NCBI GenBank assembly: GCA_036961355.1 | Contig: JBALVL010000010.1 | Coordinates: 60,280-124,279, forward strand | Origin: Motiliproteus sp036961355 | GTDB taxonomy: Bacteria > Pseudomonadota > Gammaproteobacteria > Pseudomonadales > Balneatricaceae | Length of the DNA: 64,000 nucleotides | Direction of reading: 5' to 3' | Shown: positions 50,515-58,524 of the stretch, piece by piece | Numbering within the stretch: the stretch's first letter is position 1 | Layout of the letters: the number at the start of each line of letters is the position of its first letter | The notes under the pieces: model-generated | The model's input: the letters and a program-made list of their open reading frames with translations, nothing else | What the model was told of the DNA's origin: nothing | Database searches by the model: none | Position numbers and translations under genes: made by a program

Positions 50515-50596
50515 AACCAGTATCCCAGTGGGACCCGAGCCAAGATTTGGAGCGTGATCCCGATTGCCCGGAATGTGATAGCAGGTGATACTGGTT
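50515..50596. repeat. Duplicated moeB tail enclosed by a 10-bp inverted repeat
   Basis: AACCAGTATC (50515-50524) and GATACTGGTT (50587-50596) are perfect inverted repeats. Between them, at 50553-50577, lies the second exact copy of the 25-bp moeB segment, with weaker similarity a further 10 bp upstream. The unit sits between moeB and the next gene and codes for nothing obvious. Confidence 0.75.
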
Positions 50597-50630
50597 CCGG
50601 TCGATAGGGATAGTTAGCGAGGAGACCGAC

Positions 50631-51065
50631 GTGCACTTTGAATACGACGATAACTATTTAACGCAAATCCTGACATCGGTGAAAACCATCGCCATGGTTG
50701 GGGCCAGCCCCAAGCCCGATCGGGCTAGTCACCGGGTGATGGCTTATCTGCAACACCATGGCTATCGGGTGATACCGGTTAATCCCGCTTGCCGAGGCGA
50801 GCAGCTGCTTCGCGAACGGGTTTATGCCACACTGGCCGATATTCCGGAGACGATAGCTATCGATATGGTTGACGTCTTTCGGCGTTCCGATGCGGTAGCG
50901 GCGGTTGCCGAAGCCGCGATTAAAATTAAAGCCAAAGTTTTGTGGCTGCAACTGGGGGTGATCGATGCCGATGCCGCCCGCCGCGCCGAAGCTTATGGAT
51001 TGCAGGTAGTGATGAATCGCTGCCCGAAAATAGACATTCCCCGGTTGGGGTTAGAACGCGATTAA
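50631..51065 (+). CDS. CoA-binding (Rossmann-like) domain protein
   Basis: A 144-residue cytoplasmic protein of the YccU type. The pattern TIAMVGASPKPDRASHRVMAYL (early), VIPVNPACRGEQLL and the later VLWLQLGVID match the CoA-binding domain of succinyl-CoA synthetase-like proteins standing alone. The start is GTG at 50631 with GAGGAG upstream. It precedes luxS by 12 bp. The physiological role of the family is not known. Confidence 0.85.
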   Translation: MHFEYDDNYLTQILTSVKTIAMVGASPKPDRASHRVMAYLQHHGYRVIPVNPACRGEQLLRERVYATLADIPETIAIDMVDVFRRSDAVAAVAEAAIKIKAKVLWLQLGVIDADAARRAEAYGLQVVMNRCPKIDIPRLGLERD

Positions 51066-51077
51066 GAGGAAACAGCG

Positions 51078-51590
51078 ATGCCCTTGTTAGACAGTTTTAC
51101 TGTAGATCACACCCGCATGGATGCCCCGGCAGTACGTACCGCCAAGACTATGACGACCCCCGGTGGCGATACCATTACCGTGTTTGACCTGCGTTTCTGC
51201 CGCCCCAACGAAGAGATTCTGAGTGAGCGCGGTATCCATACGTTGGAGCATCTGTTTGCCGGCTTTATGCGTGAACACCTCAATGGTGACGGTGTGGAGA
51301 TCATCGATATCTCGCCGATGGGCTGTCGTACTGGCTTTTATATGAGCCTGATCGGTACTCCTGACGCGGATCGTGTCGCCAAGTCTTGGCTGGCGGCGAT
51401 GGAAGATGTGCTGGGTGTTAAGCAACAGAGCGAAATTCCAGAGCTCAACGAGTACCAGTGCGGCACGTACGCGATGCATTCACTGGAAGAGGCGCAACAG
51501 ATCGCTACCGATATCAAATCGCGTGGCGTTGGCGTTAACAGTAACGACGATCTCAAGCTCGACCCGAAGTTTCTCGAACCTCAGGGCTAG
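51078..51590 (+). CDS. luxS: S-ribosylhomocysteine lyase LuxS
   Basis: Splits S-ribosylhomocysteine into homocysteine and DPD, the precursor of AI-2, in the activated methyl cycle. The 170-residue protein carries the metal ligands HTLEH (residues about 55-59) and the Cys in YQCGTY (about 129), and the GCRTGFY segment. An AGAGGAAA ribosome site precedes the ATG. It is preceded by the CoA-binding protein gene and ends converging on the AMACR-like gene. Confidence 0.95.
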   Translation: MPLLDSFTVDHTRMDAPAVRTAKTMTTPGGDTITVFDLRFCRPNEEILSERGIHTLEHLFAGFMREHLNGDGVEIIDISPMGCRTGFYMSLIGTPDADRVAKSWLAAMEDVLGVKQQSEIPELNEYQCGTYAMHSLEEAQQIATDIKSRGVGVNSNDDLKLDPKFLEPQG

Positions 51591-51611
51591 TCTGACCTGA
51601 AACCGTGACGA

Positions 51612-51645
51612 GGGCGGTTGCTGAGCCAAGCGCCTTAGCCCTCGC
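51612..51645. terminator. Possible terminator between luxS and the converging racemase gene
   Basis: CGAGGGC and GCCCTCG form a 7-bp stem around a loop of about 20 bases with further internal pairing. No clean T run follows, so the call is tentative. Confidence 0.35.
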
Positions 51646-51685
51646 TGATTCCGTCGTTTTACCCTAGTTAGAAACTCCCGAGCCT

Positions 51686-52852
51686 TTATTTCACGACTTT
51701 GCTGGCGCGCAGCGCTGCTATCTCCGTTTCAGTCAGTCCTAGTTGCTGTAACACCTCGTTACCGTGCGATCCCACTTCGCCTCCTGCATGGCCGTAGGCG
51801 GGTTTATAGGCAGAAAATTTTATCGGGCAGCCGATCTGCGGCTGGCTACCTGTGACACTGTCGGTTACCTCGACTACCATGTCGCGCTGTTGCATCAGCG
51901 GCTGTTTGGCGGCTTCTGAGACACTCAACACGGGCTCAACACAGATATCTTCGACGGCAAAGATCGCCTGCCATTCGGCAAAACTCTTATTTTTGAAGAT
52001 CTCACTTAGCGTTTGTTTTAGCTCGGCTTGCGCCGAGGGTCGGGTGCCGATATCAGCCAGATCAGGCCGACCTAACTGTTGGCACAACCCCTTGAAGAAC
52101 TTAGGTTCGAGGCTGCCAACCGAGAAGTAGCGGTCGTCTTTGGTCTGGTAATAGTCGTAAAAGGAAGCCCCGTTGAGCATTTCCGACTCGGCCTCGGGTT
52201 CAACGCCCCCGGCCAGGGCGTTGGCGCCGCTCATGCCATTCAGGGCAAAGGCGCAATCGGTCATGCTGATATCGATCATCTGCCCTTCGCCCGTGCGTTG
52301 GCGGTGGTGCAGCGCCGCCAAAATACCGATCACGCTGTGCAACGAACCACCGGCTACGTCGGCCACCTGAATCCCCAGCGGCAGCGGTGGTTGACCCGCA
52401 CGGCGCGAGTAGCTACTGACGCCGGCCAGTGCCAGAAAGTTCAGATCATGGCCGGCGCGATCTCGGTAAGGACCGCTCTGGCCGTAACCGGTGATCGAGC
52501 AATAGATCAGTTGCGGGTTGATCGCTTTCAACGCGGCGTAACCGAGCCCCAACCGATCCATCACGCCCGGACGAAACTGCTCAAGCACAATGTCGTGCTC
52601 GGCCACCAGTTGGTGCACGATATTGATCGCCTCGGGTTGTTTCAGGTCGAGTGCGATCGAACGTTTGGAGCGGTTAAGGTATTGGTGCGCTGCTGACGAG
52701 GCGCCGACTTTCGGGGCCATCTCCCGAACCAGATCGATCCGTTCCGGTGATTCAACCCGCAGTACCTGCGCACCCAGATCGGCCAGCATCATTGAAGCGT
52801 ATGGGCCGGGAAGCAGGGTGGACAGGTCGAGCACTTTAATGTCGCTGAGCAT
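51686..52852 (-). CDS. CaiB/BaiF-family protein, alpha-methylacyl-CoA racemase-like
   Basis: A 388-residue class III CoA-transferase-fold protein. The start (LSDIKVLDLSTLLPGPYASM), NRSKRSIALDLK, and the RAGHDLNFLALAG segment with the active-site Asp resemble alpha-methylacyl-CoA racemases, which invert the 2-methyl centre of branched acyl-CoA so it can be oxidised. Neighbours (acyl-CoA dehydrogenase, hydratase, dehydrogenase, thiolase) fit that role. A CoA-transferase with another acceptor is the alternative. A tandem repeat lies just upstream of it. Confidence 0.82.
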   Translation of the reverse strand: MLSDIKVLDLSTLLPGPYASMMLADLGAQVLRVESPERIDLVREMAPKVGASSAAHQYLNRSKRSIALDLKQPEAINIVHQLVAEHDIVLEQFRPGVMDRLGLGYAALKAINPQLIYCSITGYGQSGPYRDRAGHDLNFLALAGVSSYSRRAGQPPLPLGIQVADVAGGSLHSVIGILAALHHRQRTGEGQMIDISMTDCAFALNGMSGANALAGGVEPEAESEMLNGASFYDYYQTKDDRYFSVGSLEPKFFKGLCQQLGRPDLADIGTRPSAQAELKQTLSEIFKNKSFAEWQAIFAVEDICVEPVLSVSEAAKQPLMQQRDMVVEVTDSVTGSQPQIGCPIKFSAYKPAYGHAGGEVGSHGNEVLQQLGLTETEIAALRASKVVK

Positions 52853-52924
52853 GATGCGCAGACTCCGAAAAGGGACGGTTTTTACCGGTTAGCATCCAGC
52901 ATCTGGACGCTAACCGACAGTGAG

Positions 52925-53004
52925 CTAAATAGCAGGGGGTTAGATAACAGTGGTGCTAGATAACAGTGGTGCTAGATAGCATTGGGGTTAGATAGTCGTG
53001 GGAA
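52925..53004. repeat. 16-bp tandem array between SDR and racemase genes
   Basis: TAGATAACAGTGGTGC occurs exactly at 52941-52956 and 52957-52972; diverged units TAGATAGCATTGGGGT (52973-52988) and TAGATAGTCGTGGG (from 52989) follow, and a degraded unit (TAAATAGCAGGGGGT) precedes. About five units fill most of the 150-bp spacer. Confidence 0.8.
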
Positions 53005-53008
53005 AGCC

Positions 53009-53776
53009 TTATTTAGGCTCCATCCGGATCGCGCCGTCGAGTCGGATCACGTCGCCATTGAGGTAGTTGTTGTTGATGATATGCGCCGCCAGCGCGGCGT
53101 ACTCTTCAGGGTCGCCAAAGCGCTTGGGGTTTTGCACCATCTGGATTAACGGATCGCGGACCTCGTCGGTCATGCCTTTCATCATCGGGGTATCAAAGAT
53201 ACCCGGGGCGATGCACATGATGCGGATGCCCGAACGAGCCAGATCACGGGCGATTGGCAGCGTCATACCAACCACGCCAGCTTTACTGGCAGCGTAAGCC
53301 GCCTGCCCCATCTGACCGTCAAACGCCGCTACCGAAGCGGTGTTGATAATGACGCCGCGCTCGCCGTCTTCACTCGGCTCGTTGTTGGCCATCTGCTCGG
53401 CGGCCAGGCGCAGTACGTTAAAGGTGCCGATCAAATTGATGTTGATCACCTGTGCGAACTTGTCCAGCGCTAAGGCGCCGTTGCGTCCGACAGTCTTGCC
53501 GCCCGGTGCGATGCCGGCGCAGTTGATACAAACGTGGATGGCGCCAAAGGCGGTCATCGCTTTAGTGATACCTGCGGCGACCGAGGCCTCGTCAGTGACA
53601 TTAACCTTGGCGAAGATCGCCTGCTCACCCAGCTCGGCTACCAGTGCCTGTCCTGCCTCTTCGTTTAGGTCGAAGGCGACGATCTTGGCGCCTTGCTTGG
53701 CCAGTTGTTGACAGGTCACCAGACCCAGTCCCGATGCTCCGCCGGTAACGATGACGACTTTGTTGTTCAGATCCAT
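53009..53776 (-). CDS. Short-chain 3-hydroxyacyl-CoA dehydrogenase (HSD17B10-like)
   Basis: A 255-residue NAD-dependent SDR. The nucleotide motif is GGASGLG, the NAG-type motif is NCAGIAPG, and the catalytic Ser and YAASK lie in NTASVAAFDGQMGQAAYAAS. The overall sequence resembles type 10 hydroxysteroid/3-hydroxy-2-methylbutyryl-CoA dehydrogenases, which act in isoleucine breakdown. It sits between the acyl-CoA dehydrogenase and the racemase-like gene. Confidence 0.88.
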   Translation of the reverse strand: MDLNNKVVIVTGGASGLGLVTCQQLAKQGAKIVAFDLNEEAGQALVAELGEQAIFAKVNVTDEASVAAGITKAMTAFGAIHVCINCAGIAPGGKTVGRNGALALDKFAQVININLIGTFNVLRLAAEQMANNEPSEDGERGVIINTASVAAFDGQMGQAAYAASKAGVVGMTLPIARDLARSGIRIMCIAPGIFDTPMMKGMTDEVRDPLIQMVQNPKRFGDPEEYAALAAHIINNNYLNGDVIRLDGAIRMEPK

Positions 53777-53894
53777 GTTGTTATCTCTTTATTAATTTGT
53801 GGGCTTAAAGGCGCTGATAAGATTTTTCTGCGCATTGTGGCCTAATTATTTTTTACGCTGAGGTGTCATTGGCTGAGATGTCACAAATTGAGAG

Positions 53895-55052
53895 TTAGCC
53901 AACTTCGCGCAGTAGTTCACGGGCGATAATCACCCGTTGAATCTCGCTGGTGCCTTCGTAGATCGATGTGATCCGTACATCGCGGGCGTAACGCTCAAGC
54001 GGGTACTCCTTAATGTAACCGGCACCGCCCATTAGCTGCAGCGCGGTGTAGCAGGCCTTATTCGCCTTCTCGGACGCGAACAGCTTGGCCATCGATGCTT
54101 CCTTCGAGAAGGGCAGTCCTTTGGCTTTTTTGTCGGCCGCGCTCATCAGCAGCAACCGTGCCGCTTCCAGTTCGGTGTAGGCATCGGCCAGCATCCACTG
54201 CAGGCCCTGAAAGTTTGCCAGCGGTTGGCCGAACTGCTGGCGCTCGGTGATGTACTCACGGGCAATGTCCATCGCTGCCTGGCCGACGCCCAGTGCCAGT
54301 GAGCCGATACCGATGCGGCCACCGGCCAGTTCACTAACAGCGATCTTAAAGCCCTGATTGAGTTCGCCCATGATGGCGTCTTTGGGGATGCGGCAGTTGT
54401 CGAACACCACTTCGTTGGTGGCCGAGGCGTGCTGGCCCATCTTCTTTTCGGCTTTAGAGACAGACAGTCCTGCGATGCCGTTCTCGATCAGAAAACAGGA
54501 GATCCCTTTGCCTCGGGGCTGCTCCTTATCGGTAACCGCCCAAACAACAAAGACACCGGCGTATTCGCCGCTGGTGATGTACTGCTTGGCACCGTTGAGT
54601 ACCCACTCGTAGCCGTCCAGTACAGCAGTGGTTTTCATGTTGGACGGATCAGAACCTGCACTGGATTCGGTTAGACAGAAGCCGCCGGCAGGGTATTCAC
54701 CGCTGCACAGCTTGGGCAGGTAGCGCTGCTTTTGCTCTGCTGAGGCGATCACTTGGATCACCTCGGCCACCATGTTGGTGACCGACATGGTTACTGCTGT
54801 GGAGGCGCAGGCTTTGGCAATTTCGGTGATCGCCAAGCTGAACACAACGGTGCCCGCTTCGGTGCCGCCATATTCGGCATCGATGTTGAGTCCCATAAAA
54901 CCCAGTTCAGCCAGTTTTTTTAGGTTCTCAAGAAACAGGGTGCGGTCACCTTGGTGATCGAGTTTTTCAGCAACAGGCGCAAGTTCGGTTTGGGCGAATT
55001 TGCGCGCCATCTCCTGAATCATCGTCTGGTCTTCGGTAAGTGTCAGGTCCAT
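53895..55052 (-). CDS. Short/branched-chain acyl-CoA dehydrogenase
   Basis: A 385-residue FAD enzyme that makes the alpha,beta double bond in acyl-CoA. FAD/substrate motifs GFCLTESSAGSDPSNM and the C-terminal YEGTSEIQRVIIARELL are present. The catalytic Glu appears to be the one in this C-terminal stretch, as in short-chain enzymes. With its neighbours it likely handles 2-methylbutyryl-CoA or a similar short branched substrate (inference). Confidence 0.92.
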   Translation of the reverse strand: MDLTLTEDQTMIQEMARKFAQTELAPVAEKLDHQGDRTLFLENLKKLAELGFMGLNIDAEYGGTEAGTVVFSLAITEIAKACASTAVTMSVTNMVAEVIQVIASAEQKQRYLPKLCSGEYPAGGFCLTESSAGSDPSNMKTTAVLDGYEWVLNGAKQYITSGEYAGVFVVWAVTDKEQPRGKGISCFLIENGIAGLSVSKAEKKMGQHASATNEVVFDNCRIPKDAIMGELNQGFKIAVSELAGGRIGIGSLALGVGQAAMDIAREYITERQQFGQPLANFQGLQWMLADAYTELEAARLLLMSAADKKAKGLPFSKEASMAKLFASEKANKACYTALQLMGGAGYIKEYPLERYARDVRITSIYEGTSEIQRVIIARELLREVG

Positions 55053-55138
55053 GGGTGGTTTCTCTCGGGCTGTCGATATAGGGGGCGGTGCTCAAAGGCA
55101 CCTCCTCGGTGTCAATGTGATGGTGTGGCCTAGTTCGC

Positions 55139-56326
55139 TTAGACTGCTTCGATAGCGATGGCAGTGGCTTCGCCGCCACCGATGCACAATGAGGCGACGC
55201 CACGGCGCTTACCCAAGCGCTTGAGGGCGTGGATCAGGGTCACCAGAATGCGCGCGCCAGAGCAGCCGATAGGATGGCCTAGCGCACAAGCACCGCCGCT
55301 GACGTTGACCTTGCTGGCGTCGAGCCCCAGCTCCTGAGTGGCTAGCATGGTTACCACGGCAAAGGCTTCGTTGATCTCGAACAGGTCGACGTCGTCCTTG
55401 TTCCAATCGATTTTAGCCAGCAGTTTTTCGATCGAACCGATCGGCGCGATGGCGAACTCAGAGGGCTTTTGGGCGTGGGTCATGTGACCGACGATACGTG
55501 CCAGCGGCGTCAGACCACGTTCGTTGGCTTCGCTCTCGCGCATCAGTACCAGTGCTGCACCACCGTCTGAGATCGAGCTGGAGTTGGCTGCTGTGACCGT
55601 GCCGTCCTTTTTGAACGCCGGGCGTAGCGTTGGAATCTTGGCAGGATTGGCTTTGCCCGGCTGTTCGTCGATTGAAATAACGGTCTCGCCCTTACGGTTC
55701 TTTATCGTCACCGGGGCGATCTCGTTCTTGAACCAGCCTTCGGCAATGGCGTTGTTGGCGCGTGTCAGCGATTCGATTGCAAAATTGTCCATCGCTTCGC
55801 GGCTAACATCAAAGCTGTCAGCTGTGGCCTGAGCAAAACTGCCCATCAAGCCACCTTCATAAGCATCTTCGAGCCCGTCGAAGAACATCGAGTCGAGTAC
55901 CTGACCGTGGCCCATGCGCATGCCGCCGCGGCCCTTGGGTAGCAGGTACGGTGCCTGGCTCATGTTCTCCATACCACCAGCGATCATCACATCGCTGGTG
56001 CCGGCTTTGATCTGATCGTGCGCATCCATTACCGCTTTCATGCCCGATCCGCACATCTTATTAATGGTGACGCAGCCTGCTGACAGTGGCAGATCGGCAC
56101 CTAATGCCGCTTGCCGCGCCGGAGCCTGGCCCAGCGCGCCGGGTAGTACACAGCCCATGATCACTTGATCAATATCGGTAGCACTGATACCGGCGCGCTC
56201 GACGGCCGCTTTAATGGCAGTGGCGCCCAAATCAGGCGCGCGGACATCGGCGAAGTCACCCATCAGTCCGGCCATGGGAGTACGGGTGGCGGCGACGATT
56301 ACGATTGAATCTTGAGTTTGTGACAT
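55139..56326 (-). CDS. Acetyl-CoA C-acyltransferase (thiolase)
   Basis: A 395-residue thiolase. The nucleophilic Cys lies in INKMCGSGMKAVMDAH (about residue 90), and the general-base segments are FEINEAFAVV and GGACALGHPIGCSGAR near the C-terminus. It would cleave the beta-ketoacyl-CoA made by the SDR, for example 2-methylacetoacetyl-CoA. It lies between the hydratase and acyl-CoA dehydrogenase genes. Confidence 0.93.
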   Translation of the reverse strand: MSQTQDSIVIVAATRTPMAGLMGDFADVRAPDLGATAIKAAVERAGISATDIDQVIMGCVLPGALGQAPARQAALGADLPLSAGCVTINKMCGSGMKAVMDAHDQIKAGTSDVMIAGGMENMSQAPYLLPKGRGGMRMGHGQVLDSMFFDGLEDAYEGGLMGSFAQATADSFDVSREAMDNFAIESLTRANNAIAEGWFKNEIAPVTIKNRKGETVISIDEQPGKANPAKIPTLRPAFKKDGTVTAANSSSISDGGAALVLMRESEANERGLTPLARIVGHMTHAQKPSEFAIAPIGSIEKLLAKIDWNKDDVDLFEINEAFAVVTMLATQELGLDASKVNVSGGACALGHPIGCSGARILVTLIHALKRLGKRRGVASLCIGGGEATAIAIEAV

Positions 56327-56403
56327 GTCTGATTTCTCTATCTATACGCGGGATAAATGGCCCGCTAAGGCGTTACCCGAAGCGGCTGTATACAGTTTAG
56401 TGC

Positions 56404-57177
56404 TTAAGCGTTTTTCCACTCAGGCTTACGCTTGTCTAAAAAGGCACTGACCCCTTCGGTTTGGTCTTCGGTGTCAAACAGGTTGGCGAACAGCTCGCGT
56501 TCGAGAATGATGCCCTTGTCGAGCACGACACGAGATTCGTGAATCAGCGATTTGCAGGCAGCAACACTGGTTGGGCTTTGTTCGGCAACTTGCGACGCCA
56601 GCTCCAGTGCCTTGGTTTTGGACTCGCCGCGGCCGACCACCTCTTCGAGGATGCCAATTTCTAGTGCTTTATCGGCTTTAATCCGCTCGCCGCACAAGAT
56701 CATTCGTTTAGCCCAGCCTTCGCTGGTCAGGCTCAACAGTCGTTGGGTGCCACCGGCGCAAGGGAGCAGGCCGACTTTGGCTTCGGGTAACGCCACAGAG
56801 ATCTGCTCTTCGCCAATGCGGATGTCGCAAGCTAGTGCCACCTCAAGGCCCCCGCCCATGGCGTAGCCATTAATCGCGGCGATCGACACGCCACGGAAGT
56901 TGCTAAGGATTTCGAATGCCTGACCGAATAGAGCTGAGATCTCATAAGCTCCGCCTTTGCCACATTCGGTGAACATATTAAGGTCGGCGCCAGCGCAGAA
57001 AAATTTGTCGCCTGAACCGGTGATCACAAGGCTGTAGATCTTGCGGTCGGCGTTGAGTTTTTCAATTAGCAGGGGAAGTTCGGCCAGGCTTTGGTGATCC
57101 CAGGTATTGGCAGGAGGGTTGTTCATGGTGATGACGGCGGTGTGGCCGATAGTTTCAACCAATAGCTTGTCTGACAT
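56404..57177 (-). CDS. Enoyl-CoA hydratase/isomerase family protein
   Basis: A 257-residue crotonase-fold enzyme that hydrates enoyl-CoA. The oxyanion-hole segments (FFCAGADLNMF and NGYAMGGGLEVALACD) and the catalytic-Glu region (ALPEAKVGLLPCAGGTQRL) are present. The ATG at 57177 has GGAG upstream; an in-frame start at 57276 would add a stretch unlike the family. First gene of the leftward acyl-CoA degradation cluster, divergent from the AraC regulator. Confidence 0.92.
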   Translation of the reverse strand: MSDKLLVETIGHTAVITMNNPPANTWDHQSLAELPLLIEKLNADRKIYSLVITGSGDKFFCAGADLNMFTECGKGGAYEISALFGQAFEILSNFRGVSIAAINGYAMGGGLEVALACDIRIGEEQISVALPEAKVGLLPCAGGTQRLLSLTSEGWAKRMILCGERIKADKALEIGILEEVVGRGESKTKALELASQVAEQSPTSVAACKSLIHESRVVLDKGIILERELFANLFDTEDQTEGVSAFLDKRKPEWKNA

Positions 57178-57380
57178 AACGAACTCCGTGGCGCTGGAAT
57201 GGATTCTAAGGTGATGGACGAGGTGGCAAATGTGATGGGTTACTATGACGAAATAATGGCAGTCATAAAATGACACTAAGTTACGATCTATATCACAAAA
57301 GTTTACACTGTAGCTCTGTTTGTTGTATTGATAGGTGATATTTTAGTGCCTTGTGATGCCCTGTGCCGTCCGGAGATGTT

Positions 57381-58391
57381 ATGGCTACTGTTGATATCCA
57401 CTATGTTGATGCGGTTCTGCAATGTGCCGTGCGTCACGGTAAGTCTAGCGCTCGGCTGATGGCTGAAGTCGGCATCAGTCAGGAAACGTTGCAACAACCC
57501 GGCGCGGTGGCACACGAGGATCAGATGACGCGGTTGGTGCAGTTGGTTTGGGCTGAGCTTGGCGATGAGTTTATGGGCTGTACCGAACACCCTTGCAAAC
57601 CGGGTGCGTTTGCTTTTATGGCTCGGCATGTATTGCGGTACGAGACGTTGCGGGCGGTGTTGGAGCAGGGGATCGTATTTTATAATCTGTTTACCGATGA
57701 TCTGCGGATGAGATTGCATCAGCGTGGTGGTGTGATCGAGCTGGAGGTGGTTTTTACTCGGCCCGAACTCGACCCTCAGCACTTCTATCAAGAGTTCTGG
57801 CTGGTGATCTGGCACCGTTTCATGAGCTGGGTTATCGGCAAACCGATCCCTTTGAATCAGGTCGGTTTTAGTTATCCCAAACCGATCAATCACCGAGAGT
57901 TGAAACTGCTGTTCCCGTGCCGGCACCGGTTTAACCGGCCCTGTATGAAACTGAGTTTCAGCGCTGCGCTGCTGGCACTGCCACCGGTTCGTACTCAGCG
58001 AGAACTGTCGCGTTTTCTGAAGAACTCCCCCGCCGATCTGATCACCATTCCTGGTGAAGAGGCCAGCTACCGCGCTCGAATTCGCAGTGGTCTGCTACAT
58101 CAGGGCGCTGAAATCCTGCTGTGCCCATCGTTCGACGCGCTGGCTGAGCAATTTAATGTCAGCTCACAAACCTTGCGGCGTAAGCTCAATAGCGAAGGGA
58201 CGTCTTACCCGCGAATTAAAGATGAGATCCGTCGGGACCTGGCCATTGAAAAACTGGTATCGCAAAAACAATCGGTCACCGAGGTTGCACGGCTGCTTGG
58301 CTTTAGTGAACCCCGGTCGTTTAGCCGGGCCTTCAAAAGCTGGACCGGGCTGACACCAAGCGCGTATCTGCAATCGCTGGGTAAACGTTGA
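57381..58391 (+). CDS. AraC-family transcriptional regulator
   Basis: A 336-residue regulator with an N-terminal ligand-binding domain of the arabinose-binding/OruR type and a C-terminal double HTH (residues about 240-330, with LAEQFNVSSQTLRRKL and VTEVARLLGFSEPRSFSRAF). The ATG at 57381 has CGGAG upstream; a GTG at 57363 is in frame but unlikely. It is divergent from the enoyl-CoA hydratase gene across about 200 bp, so it probably controls that cluster. The inducer is unknown. Confidence 0.9.
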   Translation: MATVDIHYVDAVLQCAVRHGKSSARLMAEVGISQETLQQPGAVAHEDQMTRLVQLVWAELGDEFMGCTEHPCKPGAFAFMARHVLRYETLRAVLEQGIVFYNLFTDDLRMRLHQRGGVIELEVVFTRPELDPQHFYQEFWLVIWHRFMSWVIGKPIPLNQVGFSYPKPINHRELKLLFPCRHRFNRPCMKLSFSAALLALPPVRTQRELSRFLKNSPADLITIPGEEASYRARIRSGLLHQGAEILLCPSFDALAEQFNVSSQTLRRKLNSEGTSYPRIKDEIRRDLAIEKLVSQKQSVTEVARLLGFSEPRSFSRAFKSWTGLTPSAYLQSLGKR

Positions 58392-58464
58392 TAGAGTCGT
58401 GTTGGGGTTGATTATACCGTTGCCGTCAGGAGGTAAGAGCAGCCGTAGGCTCTCGATGGTGAGG

Positions 58465-58496
58465 GCGTATTACGACCGAGGCTGGCCGTAATACGC
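58465..58496. terminator. Inverted repeat between the AraC regulator and the chemoreceptor
   Basis: GCGTATTACG (58465-58474) and CGTAATACGC (58487-58496) are perfect inverted repeats with a 12-base loop that can add two GC pairs. It lies between convergent genes and can act for both, although neither side has a clean T run. Confidence 0.5.
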
Positions 58497-58524
58497 CGGG
58501 TAGCTTGGTTTATCGCTGTTGCGG

